A stretch of 64,000 nt of DNA from Paraburkholderia bryophila (GCF_003269035.1 NZ_QLTK01000003.1:370204-434203); one strand, 5' to 3'. Counted from the stretch's first letter, positions 54,365-62,925 are shown. The notes: generated by a model from the sequence alone, not told the origin. Numbers and translations are program-made.

Positions 54365-55449
54365 TTTTTCGACCCGATGAATACGTCCACCAGCAGGCCC
54401 GGATAGATCATCGGCAGGTCTTTCGTCCTGAAACGGAAAATGACGGGCAACACTCTCAGGTCGACCTTTTCCTGGCGTTGATTGGACAATTCGATCTTTG
54501 GGGAGACATAAGGCTGAACCCGCACGAACTCGAGTGGCACCTTGACGTCGGTGCCGCGCACGGAGAGCTGTGCCTGCATATGGGCGGGCAAGGGCAGGCG
54601 CGCGACCAGGATTTCGTCCACGTAACAGCGCACCGACAGATACTCCTGCGGTGCGCCCATAACGATGAGCGGGTCTGATCCCTGCGTGTAGGCATCATAG
54701 ATGCCTAACGAAGAAACGTAGCTCCCTGGCGTTCCATTCATGGTCAGCACGACCCCGTCAGCCTGTGCTTTGAGCGTGTATTTCTGCAGCAATGCAACAG
54801 CGGCGCGATATGCCTGCCTCAGCGCCTCATACTGCTTCTGCTGGTTGCTGACGTCGTAGCTCCACGCACCCGCTCGGGTCAGCTCGTATTGCCGGTCGGC
54901 GACTTCCAGTCCGGCTGTGGCCTGCGCCACCGCATCCTGAGCGGTATCGACGACGTCTTTGCTGATCGACCGTTTGTCGAAGTCATAAGACGCGCGGCGC
55001 TTGTCATACTGGTCACGGGATGCCTTCAGGTTCGCTCGCGCCTGATCGACCTGGGCTTTCGCGACCGCGAGTGTCTCCCTTCGCGGCTGTGCCTTGAGTT
55101 CCCGCAGCAGCACCAGTGCGGCTTCGGACTGCGCGCGGAGTTGCTCGGTCGTAGCGGCCTGAACCGAATCGTCGATGCTCAGCAACGGTGTGCCGGCCGA
55201 GATCTGCTCACCTTCCCGCACGAAAACCCGGGTGATCGGCCCCGCAACTTCGGGGTAGATATTGACGTTCTGCCCACCCTGTTGCTCACTCTCGACGATG
55301 CCGTCCGCGTAGATCGCCGTCACATAAGGGTTGCTGACGGGCTTAAATACCGGCGGTTGTGCGTGACGCTGCATGCCGAAGATGTAGGCGGCAACCAGCC
55401 CGGCCAGAATGCCGAGAATGGAAAGACCGAAGATGATCCGGTTTCTCAT
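54361..55449 (-). CDS. HlyD-family membrane fusion protein (DevB-like)
   Basis: 362 residues from ATG 55449, which overlaps the ATPase stop (ATGA); the open frame further upstream is not used. An N-terminal membrane anchor (IIFGLSILGILAGLVAAYIF) precedes the biotinyl-lipoyl region (IYPEVAGPITRVFVREGEQI), a coiled coil (~95-190; LRELKAQPRRETLAVAKAQV) and beta domains. Adaptor between the ABC permease and the NodT channel. Confidence 0.9.
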   Translation of the reverse strand: MRNRIIFGLSILGILAGLVAAYIFGMQRHAQPPVFKPVSNPYVTAIYADGIVESEQQGGQNVNIYPEVAGPITRVFVREGEQISAGTPLLSIDDSVQAATTEQLRAQSEAALVLLRELKAQPRRETLAVAKAQVDQARANLKASRDQYDKRRASYDFDKRSISKDVVDTAQDAVAQATAGLEVADRQYELTRAGAWSYDVSNQQKQYEALRQAYRAAVALLQKYTLKAQADGVVLTMNGTPGSYVSSLGIYDAYTQGSDPLIVMGAPQEYLSVRCYVDEILVARLPLPAHMQAQLSVRGTDVKVPLEFVRVQPYVSPKIELSNQRQEKVDLRVLPVIFRFRTKDLPMIYPGLLVDVFIGSKK

Positions 55450-56183
55450 TCCGTTCCCTTGTCGAGCCCGGTTATTCGCCCGTCTTCCATATGAATGATC
55501 CGGTCGGCGTATTCGTTGATACGCGCATCGTGGGTAACGATGACGATGCAACGATCCTTGTTGAGCACTTTCTCCTTAACGAAGGCGATGATCATTTTTC
55601 CGGTGTCGCCGTCGAGCGACGCGGTCGGCTCGTCGAGTATCAGGATTTGCGGCCCGCTCACGATGGCGCGCGCAATGGCCACACGCTGCTGCTCGCCGCC
55701 CGAGAGCTTGACCGGTAAGATTTCGCTGCGGTCTTTCAGACCGACGATCTCGAGGTATTTTTTCGCCGCGACAATCGACTCGTTCCAGTCGAGATGTTTC
55801 AGGATCAAGGGAATCGCGACATTCTCGGCGCTCGTCAGCCTCGGAAAGAGGTGATAGTCCTGGAAGACGAAACCGATTCTGTTCAGCCGGAAATCCGCCA
55901 GTTGGTCATTGGTCAGCGTCCAGATGTCGTCTCCGTTTACGCTTACCGTTCCAGCATTGGGGCGCAAGATGCCGGAGACCATGCTTAGAAGCGTGGTCTT
56001 GCCGCTACCGGACGGACCGACGATGAACAGCATTTCGCCGAAGTGGGCCACAAAGTCCACACCGTTCACCGCAGTCATCCGCGTAGCGCCTTCCCCGAAC
56101 CATTTCGTGAGTCCTTTAGCGGCGATGGCCGCATGTTTCGTTGTCTCAGGGGATCCCGCTTGAGACGGAGCTGCTGTACTCAT
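55446..56183 (-). CDS. ABC transporter ATPase, LolD/DevA/MacB type
   Basis: 245 residues from ATG 56183 (an ATG at 56231 gives 16 more residues and no better site). Walker A GPSGSGKTTLLSMVSG, Q-loop VFQDYHLFPRLT, signature LSGGEQQRVAIARAI, Walker B ILILDEPTASLD, switch VTHDARI. Energises a MacB-like exporter with the three following genes. All three junctions are four-base ATGA overlaps, so the operon is tightly coupled. Cargo unknown; DevBCA relatives export glycolipids or peptides. Confidence 0.9.
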   Translation of the reverse strand: MSTAAPSQAGSPETTKHAAIAAKGLTKWFGEGATRMTAVNGVDFVAHFGEMLFIVGPSGSGKTTLLSMVSGILRPNAGTVSVNGDDIWTLTNDQLADFRLNRIGFVFQDYHLFPRLTSAENVAIPLILKHLDWNESIVAAKKYLEIVGLKDRSEILPVKLSGGEQQRVAIARAIVSGPQILILDEPTASLDGDTGKMIIAFVKEKVLNKDRCIVIVTHDARINEYADRIIHMEDGRITGLDKGTE

Positions 56184-56231
56184 GATCAATGCCGTCTTTA
56201 TCTTACGTTCACTACACTTGATGAATGACAT

Positions 56232-56575
56232 GCGCCTGGACTAATGCGGCGGCTCCACGGCGGACGCATTGCCGTCCGTCGTGAAGTGCGAGAAGCAACG
56301 CGCCAAGGAGAAACAAGGTGAGCGGATTCATCGTTTTTATCCTTGTACTGATCGACGGACGTGGATCCCGAATACAGTGAGGATCGTGGGAGCAATTCCC
56401 TGTAGGGCGACGCTGCCCCTGTGCAGCAAGATATGACCGACTTTCCCGACAGCCATAGTGAAGGTGTTAGCTATGGATGTCGGTACGGTCCCGTACCACG
56501 AGCCGCATGATTGCATCTGCGGCATCGAAACGGGCGTCAGGGCGTCAATCGAAGCGGCTATTGAAGCCACGCCTG
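56232..56575. other. Gap before box 6, with one micro-ORF
   Basis: About 340 bases with no conventional gene. The only feature I support, weakly, is the 20-codon frame at 56318-56380. Confidence 0.5.
56318..56380 (+). CDS. Possible micro-protein or truncated membrane gene
   Basis: A GTG start with AAGGAG about eight bases upstream opens a 20-codon frame, whose hydrophobic start SGFIVFILVLIDGRG looks like a membrane segment. It may be a true small protein or the remnant of a longer gene. Nothing in the neighbourhood decides. Confidence 0.3.
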   Translation: MSGFIVFILVLIDGRGSRIQ

Positions 56576-56618
56576 TGAGTAGTTTCCGATGCTAGCGCGA
56601 CGCCGCGCGATGAATCAT
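56576..56618 (+). promoter_or_regulatory. FixJ-like box 6, upstream of the His-rich helical protein
   Basis: TGAGTAGTTTCCGA at 56576-56589. The best -10-like hexamer, AATCAT at 56613-56618, is three bases closer than in other copies. The start codon at 56657 is 67 bases downstream. Confidence 0.65.
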
Positions 56619-56656
56619 CCTCATACGGAACGCAAACAATCCCGGGGGTAAGCATC

Positions 56657-57175
56657 ATGACCGCGAATTCACAAGACGGCTCTCATCATCTGTCCGCGCA
56701 ACCGCACCACGAACAGGCGGCGCGATTTCACCGCGAGGCGTCGAGACACTTCGAAGCAGGAAAAGACTTTGCTCACGCGGCGCACCAGGTGTTGATCGCA
56801 CACGGACATGCGTTGCAGGCTCTCGAATTCGAGCTCGCCGCCAACGTCTACTACGCGGGTCATGCTGCGCGCAAAAATGCACCGGATACACCCTCATCAA
56901 ACTTGCGCCATGCCGCTACCGAGTCGGAGGGAAACACGAACATCGGCTTGAGCTGCGCGGAACATCACACCGCGGCGGCCGGCCTGCATGAAGAGGCTTG
57001 CGGGCATTTGAGCCGGGTCGCAGGACATTTCCAGAAGAGCAAGATCGGTGAGGCGGCCCGCGAGGCGAAACTGGCGCTCGATCTTGCGGTACGTGCTGCT
57101 TTTCACAGCAATGAAGCAGCGAAAGACTATGCGAAGCAGTGCAGCAACGCGCAAGCAGTTGCTATCGCGTCGTAA
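56657..57175 (+). CDS. His-rich helical repeat protein, unknown function
   Basis: 172 residues, all helical by eye, with two similar halves: HHEQAARFHREASRHFEAGK then AHAAHQVLIAHGHALQALEF; and EHHTAAAGLHEEACGHLSRV then AREAKLALDLAVRAAFHSNE. Regularly spaced His and Glu (HxxAAxxHxEA) suggest either metal binding or a ferritin-like bundle formed by internal duplication. No signal peptide. Not a family I can name. Transcribed from box 6. Confidence 0.7.
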   Translation: MTANSQDGSHHLSAQPHHEQAARFHREASRHFEAGKDFAHAAHQVLIAHGHALQALEFELAANVYYAGHAARKNAPDTPSSNLRHAATESEGNTNIGLSCAEHHTAAAGLHEEACGHLSRVAGHFQKSKIGEAAREAKLALDLAVRAAFHSNEAAKDYAKQCSNAQAVAIAS

Positions 57176-57206
57176 ACGATTGCAAGCTTTGGCCGTCCTC
57201 ACAGCC

Positions 57207-57252
57207 CAGGTAGTTTCCGAGCCTTTTCCGAAATGTGCCTGCGGCCTATGAT
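57207..57252 (+). promoter_or_regulatory. FixJ-like box 7, upstream of the 57284 gene
   Basis: CAGGTAGTTTCCGA at 57207-57220 (two changes at its left end) and TATGAT at 57247-57252 with standard spacing. The predicted start (~57259) is just before the GGAG at 57273. Confidence 0.78.
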
Positions 57253-57283
57253 CCAACGACTGGATCGACTTTGGAGAATGATG

Positions 57284-57643
57284 ATGGCCAGGATGAAGTC
57301 AGACGCATCGAACGGTACGACTCAAACTAGCGAGTCGGCGCTGTCCGAGATGGCCAGTCACATCAAGACACTGGTGATCGACCATCTGCTGGACAGCCGC
57401 TGCGCCGCGAAACTCGTCAGGCGCCTCAGGAAAGAAAGCGATGCTGTGACGAAAAGCGGAGGCGGGACGAAGGCAGGGCGCAAGACCTTACTGAAAACGT
57501 TCGAGGCGGTCGACAAAGCTTTGCGGCAACAGGACGCGGCGTTGCTCGTCGCAGCCAACGCGGCCTTGCGGGCGGACGACGATGCGAGCACATCGAAGGG
57601 AAGAAAACATTACGCGCAGTTGGGCGCAATGCTGGATTCGTAG
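57284..57643 (+). CDS. Hypothetical protein, 119 residues
   Basis: Three ATGs stand in a row (57278, 57281, 57284); the last has the best distance to GGAG (57273-57276). An upstream GTG at 57233 precedes the predicted promoter and is not the start. The protein is basic and helical (CAAKLVRRLRKESDAVTKSG, TLLKTFEAVDKALRQQDAAL). Unknown family; controlled by box 7. Confidence 0.65.
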   Translation: MARMKSDASNGTTQTSESALSEMASHIKTLVIDHLLDSRCAAKLVRRLRKESDAVTKSGGGTKAGRKTLLKTFEAVDKALRQQDAALLVAANAALRADDDASTSKGRKHYAQLGAMLDS

Positions 57644-57751
57644 CAGGACCATGGCACACGCGGAGGATGTCCCCGAGAATGCTTAGGTTCGTCGCGGCGG
57701 CCCGCTCGTGAACGCCGATAGCGAAGTATATTGACGACCGTATCCAAGACA

Positions 57752-59329
57752 TCAATCACACGCCACAACAATGCCTTGGTCGCTGTCGAGGATCAATTCC
57801 CCCGCGATTCGATGTCCGCCTCGCCCTTCGTGCGTCGACAAGACGACGCGCCCGACGGGCGATGTGATGATGCCCGGCCGATCTTCCATGTTCAGGGCGA
57901 CGAACAGTCTTGCACTGCCCAAACATCGCTCGAACGTCAATACGTGACCTTGGGCGGAGACTTTCTCGATCAACCCCGCGACTAGTGCGGGCTCGCTTCG
58001 GCGCAGGGACAGCAATTGCCGATAGAGCGCCAGGATCGACCACGACTCACCGTCCTGCGAAGCAACATTCGCTACGGCTGAATTACCGATCGGCAGCCAT
58101 GGCTTGCCGCGTGTGAATCCGGCGTTACCGGATAGATCCCACTGCATCGGCGTTCGTTCCGGGTCGCGTCCTTGCCCAATACCCGGTTGGCGCAGCTCGG
58201 CGGGATCTCGCACTTGCTCGGGCGGAATTTCGCCGTCGGTCATGCCGATCTCGTCGCCGTAATACATCGTCGGGGTGCCGCGCAGCGTCAGCAGAAGCAT
58301 GGCCGCGACGCGCGCCTGCGAGGCGCCGATTCTGGATGCCACGCGCGGATTGTCGTGATTGCCGAGCACCCAGTTCGGCCACGCATGGACCGGCAACGCA
58401 CGCTCGTACGCCGTGATCAGTTGCGCGATATTGCTTGCCGTCCATTGGGCAGTGATCAGTTGGAAATTGAAGGGCATGTCGACGCCGTCGCCAGCACTGC
58501 CGTAGTAGCGTACGAGTTGCGGCACGGGCAGGTAAATCTCTCCGATCAATACCCGTTCGCCGTAGCTGTCGAGCGTTCTTCGCATCGAGCGCACGATGGT
58601 GTGCACCTCCGGCTGATCTTCGGTGTAGGTTTGCAACTGCGCGTGATGCCCGGGCTCGTCCGGACGGAACTGAGGATTCGGTGGATTGTCGCGGAACAGG
58701 GCGTCCTTGATCAACAACCAGAGCACATCTACCCGAAAACCATCGACATCTCGATCGAGCCAGAAGTGCAGCACGGCGTCCATCGCTTCACATACTTCAG
58801 GGTTTCGCCAGTTGAGGTCAGGCTGTTGCGGCAGGAATGAATGGTAATAGTACTGGCCGCTCGAAGGATCCCACTGCCAGGCCGACCCACCCATGCGGCT
58901 CAGCCAGTTGTTAGGTGGGCCGCCGCCGGACGCGGGGTCCCGCCACAAATACCAGTCGCGCTTCGCATTGGCACGCGAAGCACGGCTTTCGAGAAACCAG
59001 GGATGCTGGTCAGAGGAATGATTAGGCACGAAGTCGACCAGTATCTTGAGTCCCAGCACATGGGCACGCTCGACCAGTCGATCAAAGTCAGAAAGCGTGC
59101 CGAATACCGGGTCAACCGCACAATAGTCGGCAATGTCATAGCCGAAGTCCGCCATCGGCGACGGGTAGATCGGCGAGAGCCAGATTGCATCGACTCCGAG
59201 CGTAGCAAGATACTCGAGCCGCGCAGTGATTCCCGCGAGATCGCCGACGCCGTCGCCGTCTTCGTCCTGGAACGATCGCGGATACACTTGATAGATCACG
59301 CCTTTCTGCCACCAGGCTAATGCAGTCAT
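57752..59329 (-). CDS. GH13 alpha-glucosidase (oligo-1,6-glucosidase type)
   Basis: 525 residues from ATG 59329 (CGGAG five to six bases before). GH13 regions: I DFVPNHSSDQH, II GFRVDVLWLL (Asp nucleophile), III LIGEIYLPV (Glu acid/base), IV LGNHDNPR. The GVIYQVYPRSFQDEDGDGVG start marks the GH13 alpha-glucosidase branch acting on alpha-1,4/1,6 glucosides or trehalose-type sugars. No signal peptide, so it works on internal sugars. Divergent from the TreS-like gene with 46 bases between starts. Confidence 0.88.
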   Translation of the reverse strand: MTALAWWQKGVIYQVYPRSFQDEDGDGVGDLAGITARLEYLATLGVDAIWLSPIYPSPMADFGYDIADYCAVDPVFGTLSDFDRLVERAHVLGLKILVDFVPNHSSDQHPWFLESRASRANAKRDWYLWRDPASGGGPPNNWLSRMGGSAWQWDPSSGQYYYHSFLPQQPDLNWRNPEVCEAMDAVLHFWLDRDVDGFRVDVLWLLIKDALFRDNPPNPQFRPDEPGHHAQLQTYTEDQPEVHTIVRSMRRTLDSYGERVLIGEIYLPVPQLVRYYGSAGDGVDMPFNFQLITAQWTASNIAQLITAYERALPVHAWPNWVLGNHDNPRVASRIGASQARVAAMLLLTLRGTPTMYYGDEIGMTDGEIPPEQVRDPAELRQPGIGQGRDPERTPMQWDLSGNAGFTRGKPWLPIGNSAVANVASQDGESWSILALYRQLLSLRRSEPALVAGLIEKVSAQGHVLTFERCLGSARLFVALNMEDRPGIITSPVGRVVLSTHEGRGGHRIAGELILDSDQGIVVACD

Positions 59330-59375
59330 CGCATCTCCGATCGTCGCTCCAGTCAGACCACAAGGTTCAAGACCG
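59330..59375. promoter_or_regulatory. 46-base divergent start region of two GH13 genes
   Basis: Both ribosome binding sites must lie in or near this gap, leaving too little room for two separate promoters. At least one promoter must therefore overlap the neighbour's coding sequence. No box is found here. Confidence 0.4.
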
Positions 59376-61040
59376 ATGTTAAACGATCTCTGGTACAAGA
59401 ACGCAATCGTGTACTGCCTGTCGGTTGGCACCTATATGGATGCTAACGGCGACGGCATCGGCGACTTCGAAGGGTTGAACCGCCGGCTCGACTATTTGCA
59501 GGGGCTCGGCATCACGACGCTCTGGCTGATGCCGTTCCAGCCGTCTCCGTGTCTCGACAACGGGTACGACATATCCGACTATTACAACGTCGATCCGCGC
59601 TATGGCACGCTCGGCGATTTCGCCGATTTCACCAACGCCTGCCGGCAGCGCGGCCTGCGGGTGATGATCGACCTGGTCGTCAATCACACGTCCGATCAAC
59701 ACGCGTGGTTCCAGGACGCGCGCCGCGACCCTTCGTCGAAGTATCGCGACTGGTACGTCTGGTCGAAAAAGAAACCGCTGAATGCGAAGGACGGCATCGT
59801 TTTTCCAGGCGTTCAAAAATCAACCTGGACCTATGACAAACAGGCAGCCCTCTGGTACTTTCATCGCTTCTACTCGTTTCAGCCTGATCTGAACACCGCC
59901 AACCCCCATGTGCAGGCTGAACTGTTGAAAATCATGGGCTTCTGGATTCAACTTGGCGTGTCGGGTTTCAGGATGGATGCGGTGCCTTTCGTTATCGCGA
60001 CAAAAGGCGCGAAAGTCAAAGTCCCGGTCGAGCAGTACAACATGTTGCGAACCTTCCGCGAGTTCCTGCAATGGCGCAAAGGCGACGCAATCATCCTCGC
60101 CGAAGCGAACGTCCTACCCAATACCGACATGCAATATTTCGGCGACGAGGGCGAGCGGCTGCAGATGATGTTCAACTTCCAGGTCAATCAGGCTGCGTTC
60201 TACACGATGGCGAGCGCGGATACGGCGCCGCTAAAGAAGGCGCTGCTGGTCACGAAGCAGCGTCCCGCAACTGCGCAGTGGGGGGTATTCCTGCGTAACC
60301 ATGACGAACTGGATCTGGGCCGCCTGACACCCGATCAGCGCTCGGTTGTCTTCGCCGCCTTTGGACCCGCTCCCGACATGCAGCTCTACGGGCGGGGAAT
60401 CCGCCGTAGGCTGGCGCCGATGCTCGACGGTGATCGCCGCCGTCTCGAACTGGCCTATAGCATGATGCTGACCTTGCCGGGCACGCCGGTGTTTCGTTAT
60501 GGCGACGAGATAGGCATGGGCGATGATCTGCGCCTGCCGGAACGCGAATGCTGCCGGACGCCGATGCAATGGTCCACCGAGCCGCATGGCGGCTTCACGA
60601 AGCACGCCAAGCCGGTTTCGCCCGTGATTTCAGGCGGTCCTTATGGGTTTGAACGGATCAATGTTGCGAACCAGCGGCGCGATCCAGACTCATTTTTGAA
60701 CTGGACTGAACGCATGATTCGCATGCGCCGTGAGATTCCGGAAATCAGTTGGGGAGACTTTGCCGTTTTGCGGGCATCGCGCAGAGAGGTGCTCGCATTG
60801 CGCTACGACTGGCGGAATAATTCGGTTGTTTGCCTGCATAACTTCAGCGCCGTGGCGTGCACGGTCAAGTTCAAAACAGAGTCCGGCGATTCGGCCGGCA
60901 CATTGCTCGTCAACCTGCTTTCCGACGAGCATAGTGAAGCCGACCCCACCGGCCGGCATACGGTCGTGCTCGAACCATTTGGCTATCGCTGGTATCGGCA
61001 GGGCGGCCTTGACTATCTTCTCAAGCGCAGCGACGTGTAG
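59376..61040 (+). CDS. GH13 trehalose synthase-like enzyme (TreS-like)
   Basis: 554 residues. KNAIVYCLSVGTYMDANGDG and the regions DLVVNHTSDQH, GFRMDAVPFV (nucleophile Asp), ILAEANVLPN (Glu) and LRNHDELDLG match the trehalose synthase (maltose-trehalose isomerase) branch, where the HDELDL region is typical. C-terminal beta domain intact; no fused maltokinase. With the GH65/beta-phosphoglucomutase pair it could interconvert trehalose and maltose and feed glucose 6-phosphate. An alpha-amylase-type hydrolase is the alternative. Confidence 0.85.
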   Translation: MLNDLWYKNAIVYCLSVGTYMDANGDGIGDFEGLNRRLDYLQGLGITTLWLMPFQPSPCLDNGYDISDYYNVDPRYGTLGDFADFTNACRQRGLRVMIDLVVNHTSDQHAWFQDARRDPSSKYRDWYVWSKKKPLNAKDGIVFPGVQKSTWTYDKQAALWYFHRFYSFQPDLNTANPHVQAELLKIMGFWIQLGVSGFRMDAVPFVIATKGAKVKVPVEQYNMLRTFREFLQWRKGDAIILAEANVLPNTDMQYFGDEGERLQMMFNFQVNQAAFYTMASADTAPLKKALLVTKQRPATAQWGVFLRNHDELDLGRLTPDQRSVVFAAFGPAPDMQLYGRGIRRRLAPMLDGDRRRLELAYSMMLTLPGTPVFRYGDEIGMGDDLRLPERECCRTPMQWSTEPHGGFTKHAKPVSPVISGGPYGFERINVANQRRDPDSFLNWTERMIRMRREIPEISWGDFAVLRASRREVLALRYDWRNNSVVCLHNFSAVACTVKFKTESGDSAGTLLVNLLSDEHSEADPTGRHTVVLEPFGYRWYRQGGLDYLLKRSDV

Positions 61041-61094
61041 CGTGTCGCCGCGATCAATGCGTCGTTATCGTCCTCGAAAAGCGATTCGATCTAG

Positions 61095-61187
61095 TCAAAA
61101 TCGGCGCACGAACCACATCTTTTCCAGATGCGCCGGCACGGCATAGCTCATCAGAATCATCAGCAAGCCTGACGTTCCAGGCCACCG
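61095..61187 (-). pseudogene. Possible 3' remnant of a lost membrane-protein gene
   Basis: In the otherwise empty 330-base gap 61041-61370 a minus-strand frame reads SGLLMILMSYAVPAHLEKMW then FVRRF and stop (61095). It looks like the C-terminal end of a membrane transporter, cut off by a stop at 61188-61190. No start. Judgement by eye only. Confidence 0.3.
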
Positions 61188-61370
61188 CTAACTCGCATGC
61201 GATTGCCCGCTAGCGTACCGACTTGGTGAGCGGCACACGCCAAACTGATTCAGGCTGCGCGGCTAGAGAAAATTACCCCATCCCTACAGCTTCTTCACGT
61301 TGCCTAATGGACGCGTGCTGACCGTGTTCTCTCAACATACTTGCGGTAACTCTATCCGAGGAGAGCTCTC

Positions 61371-62858
61371 ATGGACCGGACACACAGCGTTGCGATTGAA
61401 TCTGCGCCCAAACCTGCATTGTCGACGCAAACCGGTAGCCGGAAACTGGGCCTGCCGCTTTTAACGGGTGTCGTGATCGCCTCCATGATTGGCGGTGGCG
61501 CATTTAGTCTGCCTCAGAATATGGCGCATGGTGCCGGGCTTGCCGCCGTCATCATCGCGTGGATCATCACGCTATGCGGCATGTTCTTTCTGTCGAATAC
61601 CTTTCGCACTCTGGCAGACAAGCGACCTGAGCTAAAGGCTGGAATCTACTCGTACGCAAAAGAAGGTTTCGGCTCGCTCGCCGGATTTGAAATGGCGTGG
61701 GGTTACTGGCTGTCCGCGGCGTTCGGCAACGTTGCGTTCGCGGTGTTGATCATGCAGACGATCGGGTATTTTTTCCCGATCTTCAAAGGCGGTAACAACT
61801 GGCCTTCGCTGCTAGGCGCATCTGCGCTGATCTGGATCATGAATTTTGTGGTGCTGTCCGGCGTCAAACGGGCCGCCATCCTGAACGTGATCTCGAGTGT
61901 TCTCAATGTCGGCACGATATCGGTCGCGCTCTGTGCAATGGCCGTGGCGGTCAAGGCCGGAATGTTTTCGTTCGACTTCTGGGGTACGCAGCAGCATCTG
62001 GGCAGCATGCTGAGCCAGGTGAAGAGCACGATGCTGGTGACGCTGTGGGTCTTCATCGGCATCGAGGGGGCGGTGGTGGTATCGGATCGCGCGAGCAAGA
62101 CCTCGCAGGTCGGCGTCGCGACCTTTCTGGGACTCACCGTGTGCACGGTACTCTACTTCCTGCTGTCGGCACTGCCTTTCGGCGTGATGCATCAGGCTCA
62201 GATCGCGGGCCTCGCGACGCCATCTGCGGCGTATGTCCTGCAGGCTGCCGTAGGCGAATGGGGCGCCGTCTTCATCATCGTATCGTTGCTGCTTTCGCTG
62301 CTGAGTTGCTGGCTGGCGTGGACTATCCTTGTCGCCGAGTTGCCTTTCGAAGGCGCCAAAGATGGTGTATTCCCTAAATTTCTCGCACGCGAAAACAGCC
62401 GTCACGCAGCGGCGCCATCGCTGTGGATCTCCAGCGCGACCATGCAGCTGGCGGTGTTCGTCGTGCTGTTCGCGCAGGATGCCTGGACCTGGCTGATCTC
62501 GATTACGGGCGTGATGATCTTGCCGCCGTATCTGGCCAGTACCGCATTCCTGTGGCGATATGCGTCCCAATCGAAGTATGCGGCGAGCGCGGGAGAGACG
62601 TCGCGGGAATCCATATTGACAGGCGTCCTCGGCACGGTCTATTCGCTATGGCTGATGTATGCCGCCGGTCTTCAGTTCCTGCTCATGTCGACCATTCTGT
62701 TCGCGCTCGGATTTCCGGTGTTCTGGTGGGCACGGCATGAACATGCCCCTGACGAGGCGGTGTTTGAGCGCAGGGAGATTGTCGTGGCGGGCGTGCTCGT
62801 GCTAGTCGCCATTGTCGCCGTCGTCCTGTTTGCGCGAGGTCTCGTGAAGATCACTTGA
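61371..62858 (+). CDS. APC-family arginine/ornithine-type antiporter
   Basis: 495 residues with twelve or so membrane segments. LGLPLLTGVVIASMIGGGAF is the family's substrate-binding first helix, and WVFIGIEGAVVVSDRASKTS is the motif of basic-amino-acid/polyamine antiporters (ArcD/YdgI type). AGGAGAG precedes the ATG. The next gene is an Orn/Lys/Arg decarboxylase, so the pair would exchange substrate for amine or ornithine and use protons, an acid/low-oxygen energy or pH system. Confidence 0.9.
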   Translation: MDRTHSVAIESAPKPALSTQTGSRKLGLPLLTGVVIASMIGGGAFSLPQNMAHGAGLAAVIIAWIITLCGMFFLSNTFRTLADKRPELKAGIYSYAKEGFGSLAGFEMAWGYWLSAAFGNVAFAVLIMQTIGYFFPIFKGGNNWPSLLGASALIWIMNFVVLSGVKRAAILNVISSVLNVGTISVALCAMAVAVKAGMFSFDFWGTQQHLGSMLSQVKSTMLVTLWVFIGIEGAVVVSDRASKTSQVGVATFLGLTVCTVLYFLLSALPFGVMHQAQIAGLATPSAAYVLQAAVGEWGAVFIIVSLLLSLLSCWLAWTILVAELPFEGAKDGVFPKFLARENSRHAAAPSLWISSATMQLAVFVVLFAQDAWTWLISITGVMILPPYLASTAFLWRYASQSKYAASAGETSRESILTGVLGTVYSLWLMYAAGLQFLLMSTILFALGFPVFWWARHEHAPDEAVFERREIVVAGVLVLVAIVAVVLFARGLVKIT

Positions 62859-62925
62859 GAAGGTCATAGAGGTAGCTCCGCCAGTCGAAGACTCGGGCGG
62901 ACGGAATCAATACGGAGCGGCAACG

